64,000 bases of DNA from positions 18,322 to 82,321 of the forward strand of contig CAMDNZ010000009.1 in NCBI GenBank assembly GCA_945903445.1, written 5' to 3'. This DNA is from Bordetella parapertussis. GTDB taxonomy: Bacteria; Pseudomonadota; Gammaproteobacteria; Burkholderiales; Burkholderiaceae_B. Shown piece by piece: positions 26,042 through 35,434 of this stretch. The notes beneath the pieces were generated by a model. It saw nothing but the letters and a program-made list of their open reading frames with translations. It was not told the DNA's origin and did not search any database. Position 1 is the first letter of the stretch, and each line of letters opens with the position of its first letter. A program made the position numbers and the translations under genes.

Positions 26042-27136
26042 ATGACACGTACCGCTCGAATGCTGGCGATCGCCGGCCTGTTCCTCCCCTTGTCTTCGAT
26101 CGCTCAAACCGACAGCAGCGCCATTCTGTATGGGGTGGTCGATCTGAGCATCGGTGGCATCTCGCGCCAGGACGAAGGCACCTCCTTGCGCATGCAATCC
26201 GGCGTTCAGTCGGGGGCGCGCTGGGGGTTGCGCGGAAGCGAAACGCTGGGCAATGGATTGCGTGCCAACTACGTGTTGGAAAGCGGTTTCCTGGCCAACG
26301 AGGGCCGCTCGGCACAAGGCGGCCGTTTATTTGGACGCGCCGCCTGGGCAGGCTTGTCAGGACCGATGGGCGAACTGCGTTTGGGGCGACAGACCTCGGT
26401 CTCATCCACCACGCTAGCCGATTACGACGCGTTCCTGGCGTCCTACATGATCGCCGGCGCACAAACCACCTTGCTGCCGTTCAATGCCAACCGGGCCGAC
26501 AACACCATCGCCTATTGGACCCCATCGGCGGCAGGCTGGCGTGCCGGGATGGACTACAGCACCGGCTACGACAGCCAAGGCTTTGGTACCTCGTCGTCCA
26601 GCAAACTGATGAGCGCGGCCATCGTCTACACGCAAACCCGATACAGCCTGACCGCCACCTACGAAAAAGCCAAATGGGGCCATGGCAGCAGTCAACGACA
26701 AGCCATGATGGCCAACGGGGGCTATGCCGCAGCCTACGCCTATGCCCTGGCCGGTAAATGGATGGGCGATTCGGTCACCTTGTACGCCGCATGGTCGCTG
26801 ATGCGCAACGGTTCGACCATCCCGGCGGTGCCCTCGCCGGGTCAACTCGTCAATTTCGCCGGCAGTAGCGTTCAGGCGGCCATGGTGGGCGCCGCCTGGC
26901 GCGTAGGCGGTGCAAGTACCTTACTGGCGTCGTTTCAGACCAGCCGACCCAACGACTCGGGCGAACTCGGCAAACGGAGCGCCACGGGGCATCAGAACGT
27001 GTACTCGGCAGGCTACACCTATGACCTGTCCAAGCGCACCAATTTCTATGCGATCTATGGCTATATGGACCGCGCCTGGAATACGCCCAACTGGCACGAG
27101 TCGCAATATGCGCTAGGCATACGTCATCGGTTTTAG
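26042..27136 (+). CDS. Outer-membrane general porin (16-strand type)
   Basis: 364 residues. Signal peptide MTRTARMLAIAGLFLPLSSI is cleaved after AQ. The mature N-terminus SSAILYGVVDLSIGG and RWGLRGSETLGNGLRANYVL are typical of betaproteobacterial trimeric porins, as is the C-terminal Phe (YALGIRHRF) needed for BAM assembly. Alternating aromatic strands occur throughout. Another ATG at 26015 overlaps the upstream gene and lies before the signal peptide. It forms diffusion channels; selectivity cannot be read. Confidence 0.92.
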   Translation: MTRTARMLAIAGLFLPLSSIAQTDSSAILYGVVDLSIGGISRQDEGTSLRMQSGVQSGARWGLRGSETLGNGLRANYVLESGFLANEGRSAQGGRLFGRAAWAGLSGPMGELRLGRQTSVSSTTLADYDAFLASYMIAGAQTTLLPFNANRADNTIAYWTPSAAGWRAGMDYSTGYDSQGFGTSSSSKLMSAAIVYTQTRYSLTATYEKAKWGHGSSQRQAMMANGGYAAAYAYALAGKWMGDSVTLYAAWSLMRNGSTIPAVPSPGQLVNFAGSSVQAAMVGAAWRVGGASTLLASFQTSRPNDSGELGKRSATGHQNVYSAGYTYDLSKRTNFYAIYGYMDRAWNTPNWHESQYALGIRHRF

Positions 27137-27221
27137 GATCAAGCAGTCTCGACACCATTGGTCTCGATGGCGAATCCGTTCGCAGCGGCTATGGCTACCG
27201 CGAACGCCGACAGAGGTACGT

Positions 27222-28388
27222 TCAAGGCAGTTGAATACGCGCCACCGAATCTTCGGCCAGGCCGTCCTGGCTGGTGTCGGCTTTCACCGTCACGAACAGC
27301 ACGTTGCGTGCTTCATCGAAGGCGATGCTTTGCGGGAAGGGCGGCAGATTCACCGAGTGCAGCAAGGCATAAGTTTCGCTATCGAACACCGATACCTGAG
27401 CACCGGCACGGCTGGTCACGTACAAGCGCTTGCGCTGCTCGTCGAGACGGAGCGCAAGCGGACCGTCGGAGACTGGAACGCTCTTGATCTCTTCGCCCGT
27501 GTTGGCGTTCAGGACCAGGATGCGATTGCCCGGATGACGCGACTTAAAGCCCTCGATCGATTTGGCTTGATAGTCGGTAATCATCTTCAAGCCCTGATCG
27601 GTGATGAACAGGCGTTGAGTCGTCGAGTCGTACGCGATGTTCATCGGTTGATCCGACTGGGTCTGAAAACGTTGCGTCACCACCTGAGTCTTGGTGTCGA
27701 CCACGACGACCTCGCCCAGCAAGTTCGACGTGAACACACGGCCGCCCTCGGCATCCAGCACCAAACCCGGTGCCTTGGCGTTACCCAGGCCGGGGATGGT
27801 CTTGATGACCCGGTTGCGGCGGGTATCCACCACGAACAACACGCTGCCCTGCTCCGAGTGACCCGTCACATACAAACGATTATTGGCCGAGTCGACCACC
27901 AGTTCGCGCAGGTCATGGGTATAAGCAGGGCGGCCGTTGGCGCTCTTTTTCTTACCCATCAATTGGATGGTTCGCACCACACGATTGTGTTGGGTGTCGA
28001 CCACCGTTACCGACAAATCCACCGTATTGCCCACATACAGGCGGTTCTTGGCATCGTCCAACGCGACGCCGAAGGCTTGGCGACGCAGCGGTATCTCTTT
28101 CTCGACTTCCAGCGTCTGCGGGTTCAAACGAGCCACCATGGGCTTGCCCGGCACCTTGCTGAATCCACCCGAGACCGCCACGAACACGGCATCTTGTTTG
28201 GCGCTGTAAGCCAGCTCGTAAATGCCCTTGGCAATGTCCTTGCGCTCTGCCGGCAGAATGGACTGGGCGGTGGTGCTGACTTCTGCTGCCTGATCGGTGC
28301 CGCGAGAACCTGCCGCGCAGCCGCCCAGCACCAATGCCGTCATGACGGCGGCCAGCAAACGTGCTGGGGTGAACCTGTCCAAACTCAT
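27222..28388 (-). CDS. YncE-like beta-propeller lipoprotein
   Basis: 388 residues. The N-terminus has a lipobox (LVLGGC), so it is a lipid-anchored periplasmic protein. The rest is a seven-bladed YVTN/YncE-type propeller with repeats such as LYVGNTVDLSVTVVDT, LYVTGHSEQGSVLFVVDT and LYVTSRAGAQVSVFDS. E. coli YncE is an iron-regulated periplasmic protein that binds DNA; whether this homologue does so is unknown. A GGGAG precedes the ATG at 28388. A palindrome upstream could be its operator. Confidence 0.85.
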   Translation of the reverse strand: MSLDRFTPARLLAAVMTALVLGGCAAGSRGTDQAAEVSTTAQSILPAERKDIAKGIYELAYSAKQDAVFVAVSGGFSKVPGKPMVARLNPQTLEVEKEIPLRRQAFGVALDDAKNRLYVGNTVDLSVTVVDTQHNRVVRTIQLMGKKKSANGRPAYTHDLRELVVDSANNRLYVTGHSEQGSVLFVVDTRRNRVIKTIPGLGNAKAPGLVLDAEGGRVFTSNLLGEVVVVDTKTQVVTQRFQTQSDQPMNIAYDSTTQRLFITDQGLKMITDYQAKSIEGFKSRHPGNRILVLNANTGEEIKSVPVSDGPLALRLDEQRKRLYVTSRAGAQVSVFDSETYALLHSVNLPPFPQSIAFDEARNVLFVTVKADTSQDGLAEDSVARIQLP

Positions 28389-28444
28389 ATCGCTGACTCC
28401 CAAAAAACCGTCTGTAACCAACTCGGTAGCGGGACAGATTATTA

Positions 28445-28461
28445 CAAATGGGTCTCATTTG
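28445..28461. promoter_or_regulatory. Palindrome upstream of the YncE-like gene, possible Fur site
   Basis: CAAATG-GGTCT-CATTTG, a 6-bp dyad about 57 bases before the start codon. Read on the minus strand it contains AAATGAGA, which resembles a Fur half-site. The match to a full Fur box is incomplete. Iron regulation is suggested mainly by the known Fur control of E. coli yncE. Confidence 0.35.
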
Positions 28462-28636
28462 AACAAGCGATAAGGCCATCCGGAAGCCGGAATCGCTCCT
28501 CCGCGTCCCGCCTCGACAGCAATCAATGGACTTTCATCGGGGCTTAATGTTGGCTGTCATTCATGTTTCGGCGAGTCCGACTGCACGACAAAAGCATCGG
28601 ACTCATACGCCGGTAGCGGCACGTCAAAAGAGGACT

Positions 28637-29773
28637 ATGTTCACTGAATTTTCTATCGGGCGACTGCGGCTTCCCAACCGAATTGTCATGGCACCCATGA
28701 CGCGCCTCCGAGTAGGCACAGGCAACACCCCAACGGCGTTGAACACCTTGTATTACGCCCAGCGCGCGTCCTGCGGCCTCATCATCAGCGAAGCCATCGC
28801 CATTTCACCGCAAGCGCGCGGCTACCTCGGCACGCCCGGGCTGTACTCGCCGGAGCAGTTGCTCGGTTGGACTCACGTCGTCGATGCCGTGCATCGGGCG
28901 GGAGGACGGATTGTCGCCCAGCTCTCGCATGTGGGACGCGTCTCGCACACCTCGGTACTGCCTATGGGGTGTGCGCCGGTGTCGGCCACGGCTAAGCATG
29001 TCGAAACGCTAGAAACCTTCGCCATCACCGTTGGCGGCAAGCCCGGCAGGGTTGTCGTCAGCCCGCCACGCGCCCTGTCGGCCGCCGATATTGCCGAAGT
29101 GGTCGCGCAGTTCGCTCGAGCGGCGTCACTCGCACGTCAAGCCGGGTTCGATGGCGTCGAGATTCTGGCCGGCAATGGCTACCTGATCGAAGAGTTCTTG
29201 AACGCCGCCAACAATACGCGAGACGATCGCTATGGCGGACACTCTGCAGAAAACCGCTGCCAAATTCTGCTAGATATTTTGGAAGCCGTCGCTGCCGAAC
29301 TCAATGATGAATGTCCCATCCTGGTGCGCCTGTCGCCCTATGGCTTTTTCAATTGCATGCCAGCTGACCCGGATGTCGAGGCGACCTATCTCCATCTGGC
29401 CAACCGACTACGCGAACTCGGTATTGCCTGCGTGCATTTGAATAACGAGCGAGCACCGATCGGCTATTTGAACAACACTGCCAACGCACTCGCGCAGGCA
29501 TCGCTACAACGATTGATCCCGCCTGCGTTCATCACTCGATTCAAAGCGCGCTTCGACGGACCGATGATGCTGTGCGGCGCACTCGATGGCGATTCAGCAA
29601 GACAACTTTTGCGCAAGAAGGAGATCGATTTGGTGGCGTTCGGCCTGCCATTCGTCGCCAACCCCGACCTGCCCGAACGGCTAAGAAATCACTGGCCACT
29701 CGCAGAGCCAGACACTACAACGCTTTATACGGGCGAAGAGCAAGGCTACGTCGATTACCCCCCCTATCGTTGA
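28637..29773 (+). CDS. Old Yellow Enzyme-type flavin oxidoreductase
   Basis: 378 residues in the FMN-binding TIM barrel of the OYE/NemA family, which reduce activated C=C bonds with NAD(P)H. Supporting segments are LPNRIVMAPMTRLR, the QLSHVGRVSH strand, RDDRYGGHSAENR and GLPFVANPDL. The substrate-binding motif, normally H-x-x-N-x-Y, reads L177-A-G-N180-G-Y182: the His is Leu while Asn and the proton-donor Tyr are kept. Substrate range or activity may therefore differ. Start: GAGG 4 nt before the ATG at 28637; the frame upstream has no signals. Confidence 0.88.
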   Translation: MFTEFSIGRLRLPNRIVMAPMTRLRVGTGNTPTALNTLYYAQRASCGLIISEAIAISPQARGYLGTPGLYSPEQLLGWTHVVDAVHRAGGRIVAQLSHVGRVSHTSVLPMGCAPVSATAKHVETLETFAITVGGKPGRVVVSPPRALSAADIAEVVAQFARAASLARQAGFDGVEILAGNGYLIEEFLNAANNTRDDRYGGHSAENRCQILLDILEAVAAELNDECPILVRLSPYGFFNCMPADPDVEATYLHLANRLRELGIACVHLNNERAPIGYLNNTANALAQASLQRLIPPAFITRFKARFDGPMMLCGALDGDSARQLLRKKEIDLVAFGLPFVANPDLPERLRNHWPLAEPDTTTLYTGEEQGYVDYPPYR

Positions 29774-29882
29774 TTAACTCCCTTCTTAAACAACAGACTC
29801 TCCTCGATGGTCTTACTCGACGCGCTTCGATCTAGCGACGATACGATCGAAAGCGAAACGCACAGGTCGAAGGGTTTTTTTA

Positions 29883-31145
29883 TTACTCGACGATGGTCCG
29901 GGCCTCCTTTTGTGGTCTCGATTGCACTATCTCATCTGCTTCGAGCTTTGGCCAAAGACGTACGGCAGCCGTCACGGCCGAGATGGCTATTCCCGCCAAC
30001 ACGAATGACGCGACAGGCATACCAGCTAAAGACCCTATCAAACCAGCCAGTGGGTAGGTAATGAGCCAACAACTATGGGACAAGGCAAAATGCGCCGCGA
30101 AGATTGCTGGACGATCCTCGGGATGAACAGAGCGTCGCAATAGTCTGCCTGAAGGCGTCTGAGCCAGCGAATACCCAACACCCAGCCAAAACCAGACGGA
30201 TAAGAGCATCCCATATCCACTCAACAGTCCGCCAGCCACCAGCCCTAACACCAGCATCAATGCACCGGCCAGCATGGCGTCACGGTCCGCCACCCTATTC
30301 AGGAGTTTAGGCAACAGTAAGGCCGCGATCATCGAACCGCCACCGAACGCCCCAAGGCCCAATGCCGTTGCACGTTGATCCAGGCCAAACGACGATTGCA
30401 CCCAAACCACGGTGTTGACAATGACCATCGAGCCAGCCGCGGCAATTGCCATATTCAAGGCAAGCAATCCGCGTAACCGAGGGGTAGCGAGATATATGCG
30501 GATGCCCCGAGTAGTGCGCTCGTAGATGCCGAAATTCTCGGAGGGTATGGCAACAGGTAAGACGACGGACATGACGAGCGCAGCGGAGGCCAGAAGGCCG
30601 ACAGCCGTGCCTGCGAAGAGGCCGTGAAAGCCAATGACGGTCAACAGCGATGCTGCCAGCACAGGACTGGCCAGGCTTTCCAGGTCGTAAGCTAATCGAG
30701 ACAGTGACAAGGCCTGCGTGTAGTCTTTCTCGTCGGACAGTACGTCTGGAATTGTTGCCTGGAAAATAGGCGTGAATGCCGCAGAAGCGGACTGCAAGGC
30801 GAATATCAGCACGTAGACCTGCCAAACCTCGGTAACGAATGGCAGCGAAGCGGCGAGAAGCGCCCGAATCACATCCAAGCAAACCAGTATGGTCCGTCGC
30901 GGCACACGATGGACCAATGCGGTCGCAATGGGCGCTACGCAAACGTAGGCAAGCATTTTGATCGCCAAGGCCGTTCCAAGCACAGTTCCCGCGTTGACGC
31001 CTGCTAGGTCATATGCGAGAAGGCCCAGTGCAACGGTCGCCAAGCCTGTCCCGACCAGCGCCACCAACTGCGCAAGAAAAAGATGCCGATATGTGCGATT
31101 GCGTAAGACATAGAGCACGACGCCCCCCTGCCGTTCTCCCGTCAC
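29883..31145 (-). CDS. MFS exporter coupled to a metal-type repressor
   Basis: 420 residues, 12 transmembrane segments. The GTG start at 31145 overlaps the TGA of the repressor gene (GTGA), so translation is coupled. The pairing resembles nreA-nreB and ncr-type nickel-resistance operons, in which a DUF156 repressor controls an MFS pump. Unlike NreB it has no His-rich C-terminus; the tail is EADEIVQSRPQKEARTIVE. It probably exports the ligand sensed by the repressor; the metal cannot be decided. Confidence 0.85.
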   Translation of the reverse strand: MTGERQGGVVLYVLRNRTYRHLFLAQLVALVGTGLATVALGLLAYDLAGVNAGTVLGTALAIKMLAYVCVAPIATALVHRVPRRTILVCLDVIRALLAASLPFVTEVWQVYVLIFALQSASAAFTPIFQATIPDVLSDEKDYTQALSLSRLAYDLESLASPVLAASLLTVIGFHGLFAGTAVGLLASAALVMSVVLPVAIPSENFGIYERTTRGIRIYLATPRLRGLLALNMAIAAAGSMVIVNTVVWVQSSFGLDQRATALGLGAFGGGSMIAALLLPKLLNRVADRDAMLAGALMLVLGLVAGGLLSGYGMLLSVWFWLGVGYSLAQTPSGRLLRRSVHPEDRPAIFAAHFALSHSCWLITYPLAGLIGSLAGMPVASFVLAGIAISAVTAAVRLWPKLEADEIVQSRPQKEARTIVE

Positions 31146-31420
31146 AGATACTTGGCAATCTCTTTGAATGTGTCGATGGAACTTCTATCGACGGTCGACA
31201 ACTCGTCCAGTAATGTGTCCAGGCAGTGATTTAAGTGATCTTGAATGAGCGTTTTCTTCGCTTGCTGTATTGCTTTTTCAACGGCATGCAACTGCTGGGC
31301 GACATCCAGGCATGAACGACCGGACTCGATCATCTCGACGATGCTCAGTAAGTGCCCATTGGCGCGCTTCAGCCGTTTGATGACGGCGGGGTGTGTGCTG
31401 TGCATATGAATGTTGTCCAT
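31142..31420 (-). CDS. CsoR/RcnR-family metal-sensing repressor
   Basis: 92 residues, all-helical DUF156 family. Ligand-like residues are Cys37 (GRSCLDVA), His62 and Cys66 (DHLNHCLD), the C-H-C pattern of Cu(I)-type CsoR, with an extra His65. An N-terminal His cluster (H5, H7, H10) recalls nickel/cobalt sensors such as RcnR. So Cu(I) and Ni/Co are both possible. It should bind the palindrome just upstream and repress itself and the overlapping MFS gene. The ATG at 31420 uses the G-run of that palindrome as ribosome site. Confidence 0.9.
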   Translation of the reverse strand: MDNIHMHSTHPAVIKRLKRANGHLLSIVEMIESGRSCLDVAQQLHAVEKAIQQAKKTLIQDHLNHCLDTLLDELSTVDRSSIDTFKEIAKYL

Positions 31421-31425
31421 ACCCG

Positions 31426-31444
31426 TATCCCCCCAGGGGGGATA
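31426..31444. promoter_or_regulatory. G-tract operator overlapping the repressor's ribosome site
   Basis: TATCCCCCC-A-GGGGGGATA, a perfect 19-bp palindrome centred at 31435 and ending 5 nt before the start codon. DUF156 repressors bind operators with a central G/C tract flanked by AT-rich ends. On the minus strand GGGGGGAT also serves as the Shine-Dalgarno. Confidence 0.75.
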
Positions 31445-31776
31445 TTACAGGCAAAAGCTCGGTTTTGGAAGTCGTTACCAGCCCATAACGCGTCGGCCTA
31501 GCTTCGCAGTCGACAACTCGAATTGCGTGCGTTCCCTACTCGCCAAGCGCAAGACGATCATTTACGAAGACAGTCGGAGGCGTCGACGCCGATACGAGCA
31601 TCCTGGAGGCCGCATTCAACGGTACCCATGGGTGGTGACGACGCAACCGAAACAAAGAGGCGGTCACCCTCAGATTGCGTATACATGGCGATAACACCGA
31701 CATTGGACAATGAACTAAACCGTTCTCGATCGACCAACATCTCACCGCTGCCTGACGGCTGGACCGCTTATCTACA
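31445..31776. other. Intergenic region between the repressor promoter and the gyrB end
   Basis: About 330 bases holding the repressor operon promoter on its left side. A 31-codon frame (31686-31781) has no ribosome site and overlaps the gyrB stop, so it is not called. No clear terminator for gyrB is seen. Confidence 0.35.
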
Positions 31777-34230
31777 CTAAATATCCAGATTCCCCGCCTG
31801 CAAGGCGTGCGTCTCGATAAATGCGCGGCGCGGTTCGACGTCGTCGCCCATCAGGGTCGTGAACATCAAATCGGCGGCCAGCGCGTCTTCGATCTGCACG
31901 CGTAGCAGACGGCGCACCGTCGGATCCATCGTGGTTTCCCACAGCTGCGACGGATTCATCTCACCCAGACCCTTGTAGCGCTGCTTGGTCAGCCCACGCT
32001 CGGCTTCCTTGCGCAACCAGTCCACGACATCCTGCACCGTCTTCACGGGCATTTCACGGCGCTTCTCGCCTTCGCCTCGGGACACCACACCACCCGGGCC
32101 GATCAGCTGCAAGAACGTGCGCGCCGCATCCGTCAGCACGGCGTAGTCCGACCCTTCCAGGAAATGCGTATCGATGGCGCTCACGCGCACGTTACCGTGC
32201 ACCATGCGGCTGATGGTCAGACGATACTTCTCGGTGGATTCGTCGAACTCCGACTCCACTTCGATGCCTGCCGGCAGCAAGGGATCGACCATCGCCCCAC
32301 GCAGACGGTCGGCCGATGCATTGGCCCGCGCCTCGTCGGCCAGCTCGACGGTCACGCCATCCAAAATCGCACGCAAGGCCGACTGATCGACTAGGCGCGA
32401 CGCGCGCGCCATGACCGCTTCGGCCAGAATTAATTTGTTGGCGATCGCCCCCAGGGCATCGCCGCTGATCGGTGCAGCACCTTCGCTGGGCACCAACTCG
32501 GCGTCCTTCAAGGCCAGTTGCAGCATGAACTGCGCTTCTTCCTGGGCGTCCTTCAGATAACGCTCTTCGCGGCCAACCTTGACCTTGTACAGCGGCGGCT
32601 GCGCGATATACACATAGCCGCCCTCGACCAACTGCGGCATTTGGCGATACAACAACGTCAACAACAGCGTACGAATGTGAGCGCCATCGACGTCCGCGTC
32701 GGTCATGATGATGATGCGGTGGTAACGCAGCTTCTCGACATTGAAGTCCGGGCCGATGCTCGTACCCAGCGCGGTGATCAAGGTGGCGATCTGCTCGCTG
32801 GCGATCAAACGATCGAATCGTGCTTTCTCGACGTTCAGCACCTTGCCGCGCAAAGGCAGCACGGCCTGGAACTTACGATCGCGCCCCTGCTTGGCCGAAC
32901 CGCCTGCCGAGTCGCCCTCGACGATGTACAGCTCGCACAACGCAGGATCTTTCTCCTGACAGTCGGCCAGCTTACCGGGCAGGCCCGCACCTTCCAGCAC
33001 GCTCTTGCGACGCGTCATTTCGCGCGCACGGCGAGCCGCCTCGCGCGCACGGGCAGCATCCACCACCTTGCCGCACAAGGCCTTGGCATCGTTCGGGTGT
33101 TCGAGCAACCAGGTTTCCAGCGTACGACCCACGGCTTCTTCGACCGCCGGACGCACTTCGCTGGACACCAGCTTGTCTTTGGTCTGGCTGCTGAACTTCG
33201 GCTCGGGCACTTTCACCGACAGCACGCAGGCCAAGCCTTCGCGCATGTCGTCGCCCGTGGTCTCGACCTTGGCTTTCTTGGCGATTTCGTTGTCGGCGAT
33301 GTACTTGTTCAGTACACGCGTCACCGCTGCGCGAAAGCCCGTCATGTGGCTGCCGCCATCGCGCTGCGGAATGTTGTTGGTGAAGCACAGCACGTTCTCG
33401 CCGTAGCTGTCGTTCCATTGCATGGCCACTTCCACGCCCACGCTCACGCCACCGGCGCTGGACTCAGCCTCGACCGCGAACACGTTGGGATGCAGGACGG
33501 TCTTGCTGCGATTGATGTATTCGACAAAGCCTTTGACGCCGCCCGAGAACGCGAAGTTCTCTTCTTTGCCCTGACGTTCGTCGATCAGGCGGATCTTCAC
33601 GCCATTGTTCAAGAACGACAGTTCGCGCAGACGCTTGGACAGAATCTCGTAGTGATACTCGATGTTGTTGAAGATGGTGGCATCGGCCAAGTAGCGCACC
33701 TCGGTACCACGCTTTTCGGTAGTGCCGGTAACAGCCAAAGGCTCGACTCGCGCCCCCTGACGGAACTCCATTTGATGCACTTGGCCATTACGGCGAATGG
33801 TCAGACGCAACCATTCCGACAACGCGTTCACGCAAGACACACCCACGCCATGCAGACCGCCCGATACCTTGTAGGAATTCTGGTCGAACTTACCGCCGGC
33901 GTGCAGCTCGGTCATGACGATTTCCGCGGCGCTGCGCTTGAATTCGTCGTCTTTGTGGATGTCGGTCGGAATACCGCGACCGTTATCGGTCACCGAGATC
34001 GAGTTGTCGGTATGGATGGTTACGACGATGTCGTCGCAATGACCGGCCAGGGCTTCATCGATCGCGTTGTCCACCACCTCGAAGACCATGTGGTGCAGGC
34101 CCGTACCGTCGGACGTATCGCCGATGTACATGCCTGGGCGCTTACGCACGGCCTCCAGGCCTTTCAACATCTTGATCGAGTCGGAACCGTACTCGGACGG
34201 TTGGGGAGTCACATTGGTTTCGTCGGACAT
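31777..34230 (-). CDS. gyrB: DNA gyrase subunit B
   Basis: 817 residues, close to E. coli GyrB. The GHKL ATPase is at the N-terminus (EVVDNAIDEALAGH, then NGRGIPTDIH and GGLHGVGVS), followed by the transducer and TOPRIM domains (YIVEGDSAGGSAKQGRDR and the DADVDGAHIRTLLL acidic triad). The C-terminal GEMNPSQLWETTMDP binds GyrA. It introduces negative supercoils. It lies 92 bases behind dnaN in the dnaA-dnaN-gyrB cluster. The proteobacterial insertion in the TOPRIM region is present. Confidence 0.98.
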   Translation of the reverse strand: MSDETNVTPQPSEYGSDSIKMLKGLEAVRKRPGMYIGDTSDGTGLHHMVFEVVDNAIDEALAGHCDDIVVTIHTDNSISVTDNGRGIPTDIHKDDEFKRSAAEIVMTELHAGGKFDQNSYKVSGGLHGVGVSCVNALSEWLRLTIRRNGQVHQMEFRQGARVEPLAVTGTTEKRGTEVRYLADATIFNNIEYHYEILSKRLRELSFLNNGVKIRLIDERQGKEENFAFSGGVKGFVEYINRSKTVLHPNVFAVEAESSAGGVSVGVEVAMQWNDSYGENVLCFTNNIPQRDGGSHMTGFRAAVTRVLNKYIADNEIAKKAKVETTGDDMREGLACVLSVKVPEPKFSSQTKDKLVSSEVRPAVEEAVGRTLETWLLEHPNDAKALCGKVVDAARAREAARRAREMTRRKSVLEGAGLPGKLADCQEKDPALCELYIVEGDSAGGSAKQGRDRKFQAVLPLRGKVLNVEKARFDRLIASEQIATLITALGTSIGPDFNVEKLRYHRIIIMTDADVDGAHIRTLLLTLLYRQMPQLVEGGYVYIAQPPLYKVKVGREERYLKDAQEEAQFMLQLALKDAELVPSEGAAPISGDALGAIANKLILAEAVMARASRLVDQSALRAILDGVTVELADEARANASADRLRGAMVDPLLPAGIEVESEFDESTEKYRLTISRMVHGNVRVSAIDTHFLEGSDYAVLTDAARTFLQLIGPGGVVSRGEGEKRREMPVKTVQDVVDWLRKEAERGLTKQRYKGLGEMNPSQLWETTMDPTVRRLLRVQIEDALAADLMFTTLMGDDVEPRRAFIETHALQAGNLDI

Positions 34231-34322
34231 AATGGATGCATTACACCTATTTAAGCGGCCTCACGGCCGTGCCGACCAGCAGCGCGCCGGTCGGACAGGG
34301 TCACTGTCGCTGCGATGTGCGC

Positions 34323-35432
34323 TTAAATGCGCATCGGCATCACGACGTATTTGAAGTGGTCGTCGCCCGGCAGGGTGATCAACGCCGAAGCGGACGGATC
34401 GGATTTCACCGACCACAACACCGCTTCGGTCTTGATATTGCCCAGCACGTCCAGTAAATAGCTGACGTTGAAGCCGACGTCCAGCGGATCGAAGCTGTAA
34501 TCGATGTCGATTTCTTCCTGGCCTTCTTCTTGCGCGGCGTTGGAAGACGAGATCTTCATCTGATGATCGGCCAGTTGCAGGCGCACGCCTTTGAACTTGT
34601 CCATCGTCAGAATGGCGGCACGTTGCAAGCTGCCTTGCAGAACTTCGCGGCTGACTTCGAACTGCTGCGTGTAATCCTTGGGGATGGCACGAGTGAAGTC
34701 GGGGAACTTGCCCTCGACCAGCTTGGATACCAGCTCGACATCGCCAAACCGGAATCGAATCTGACCGGGCGCAACGTCGATATTGACGGCGTCGTCGGAA
34801 TCGTTGAGCAAACGCAGCATTTCGAGCACCGTCTTGCGCGGGACGATCACGTCCTGGCGCTCGGCCACACCTTCGACCACGGCGGCGCAATGCGCCATGC
34901 GATGACCATCGGTGGCGACCGAACGCACGAAGCCGGGTTCGAACACCAACAACATGCCGTTCAGGTAATACCGGATGTCTTGCTGGGCCATTGCGAAATG
35001 CACCATGTTCAACAGATGACGCAAAGTCTTTTGCGGCATCGTGAGCGAGGTCGAGAACTGCTCGGGCACGGTGACGGTCGGAAATTCGGACGCGGCCAGG
35101 GTTTGCAGCTGAAAACGGCTCTTGCCGGTCTTGACCGTCAGCTTGCTGTCGTCCAGCGTGACCCGCACATCGCCCACGTCGGGCAAGGCTTTCAGAATAT
35201 CCAGCAGCTTGCGCGCCGCCACGGTCACGGCGCCATCGCCCTCGCCCGAACCGATGTCGGCCTGCGTGGTGATCTGCACTTCGAGATCGGTGGCGATGAA
35301 TGAAACCTTGCCGCCTTCCTTGCGCATCAGGATGTTCGCCAGAATCGGCAGCGTATGGCGTCTTTCAACAATGCCCGCTACCGTCGAGAGCGGTTTGAGC
35401 AACGCATCGCGTGTCGTTTGTACGAGTTGCAT
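34323..35432 (-). CDS. dnaN: DNA polymerase III sliding clamp (beta subunit)
   Basis: 369 residues from MQLVQTTRDALLKPL, three clamp domains, ending in the conserved VMPMRI (the family ends in M-P-M-R-L/I). It encircles DNA and tethers polymerase III. Start choice: AAAAGG lies 6 nt before the ATG at 35432; another ATG at 35438 overlaps the dnaA stop and would add Met-Ile. Either way it is translationally coupled to dnaA. Confidence 0.98.
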   Translation of the reverse strand: MQLVQTTRDALLKPLSTVAGIVERRHTLPILANILMRKEGGKVSFIATDLEVQITTQADIGSGEGDGAVTVAARKLLDILKALPDVGDVRVTLDDSKLTVKTGKSRFQLQTLAASEFPTVTVPEQFSTSLTMPQKTLRHLLNMVHFAMAQQDIRYYLNGMLLVFEPGFVRSVATDGHRMAHCAAVVEGVAERQDVIVPRKTVLEMLRLLNDSDDAVNIDVAPGQIRFRFGDVELVSKLVEGKFPDFTRAIPKDYTQQFEVSREVLQGSLQRAAILTMDKFKGVRLQLADHQMKISSSNAAQEEGQEEIDIDYSFDPLDVGFNVSYLLDVLGNIKTEAVLWSVKSDPSASALITLPGDDHFKYVVMPMRI

Positions 35433-35434
35433 GA

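Noticed and set aside
31410..31781. Three overlapping short ORFs between the metal-type repressor and gyrB
   Set aside because: No ribosome sites, composition not protein-like, and they overlap the operator or the gyrB stop.
32518..34254. 578-codon plus-strand ORF opposite gyrB
   Set aside because: An antisense shadow of a GC-rich conserved gene; the gyrB frame is certain.
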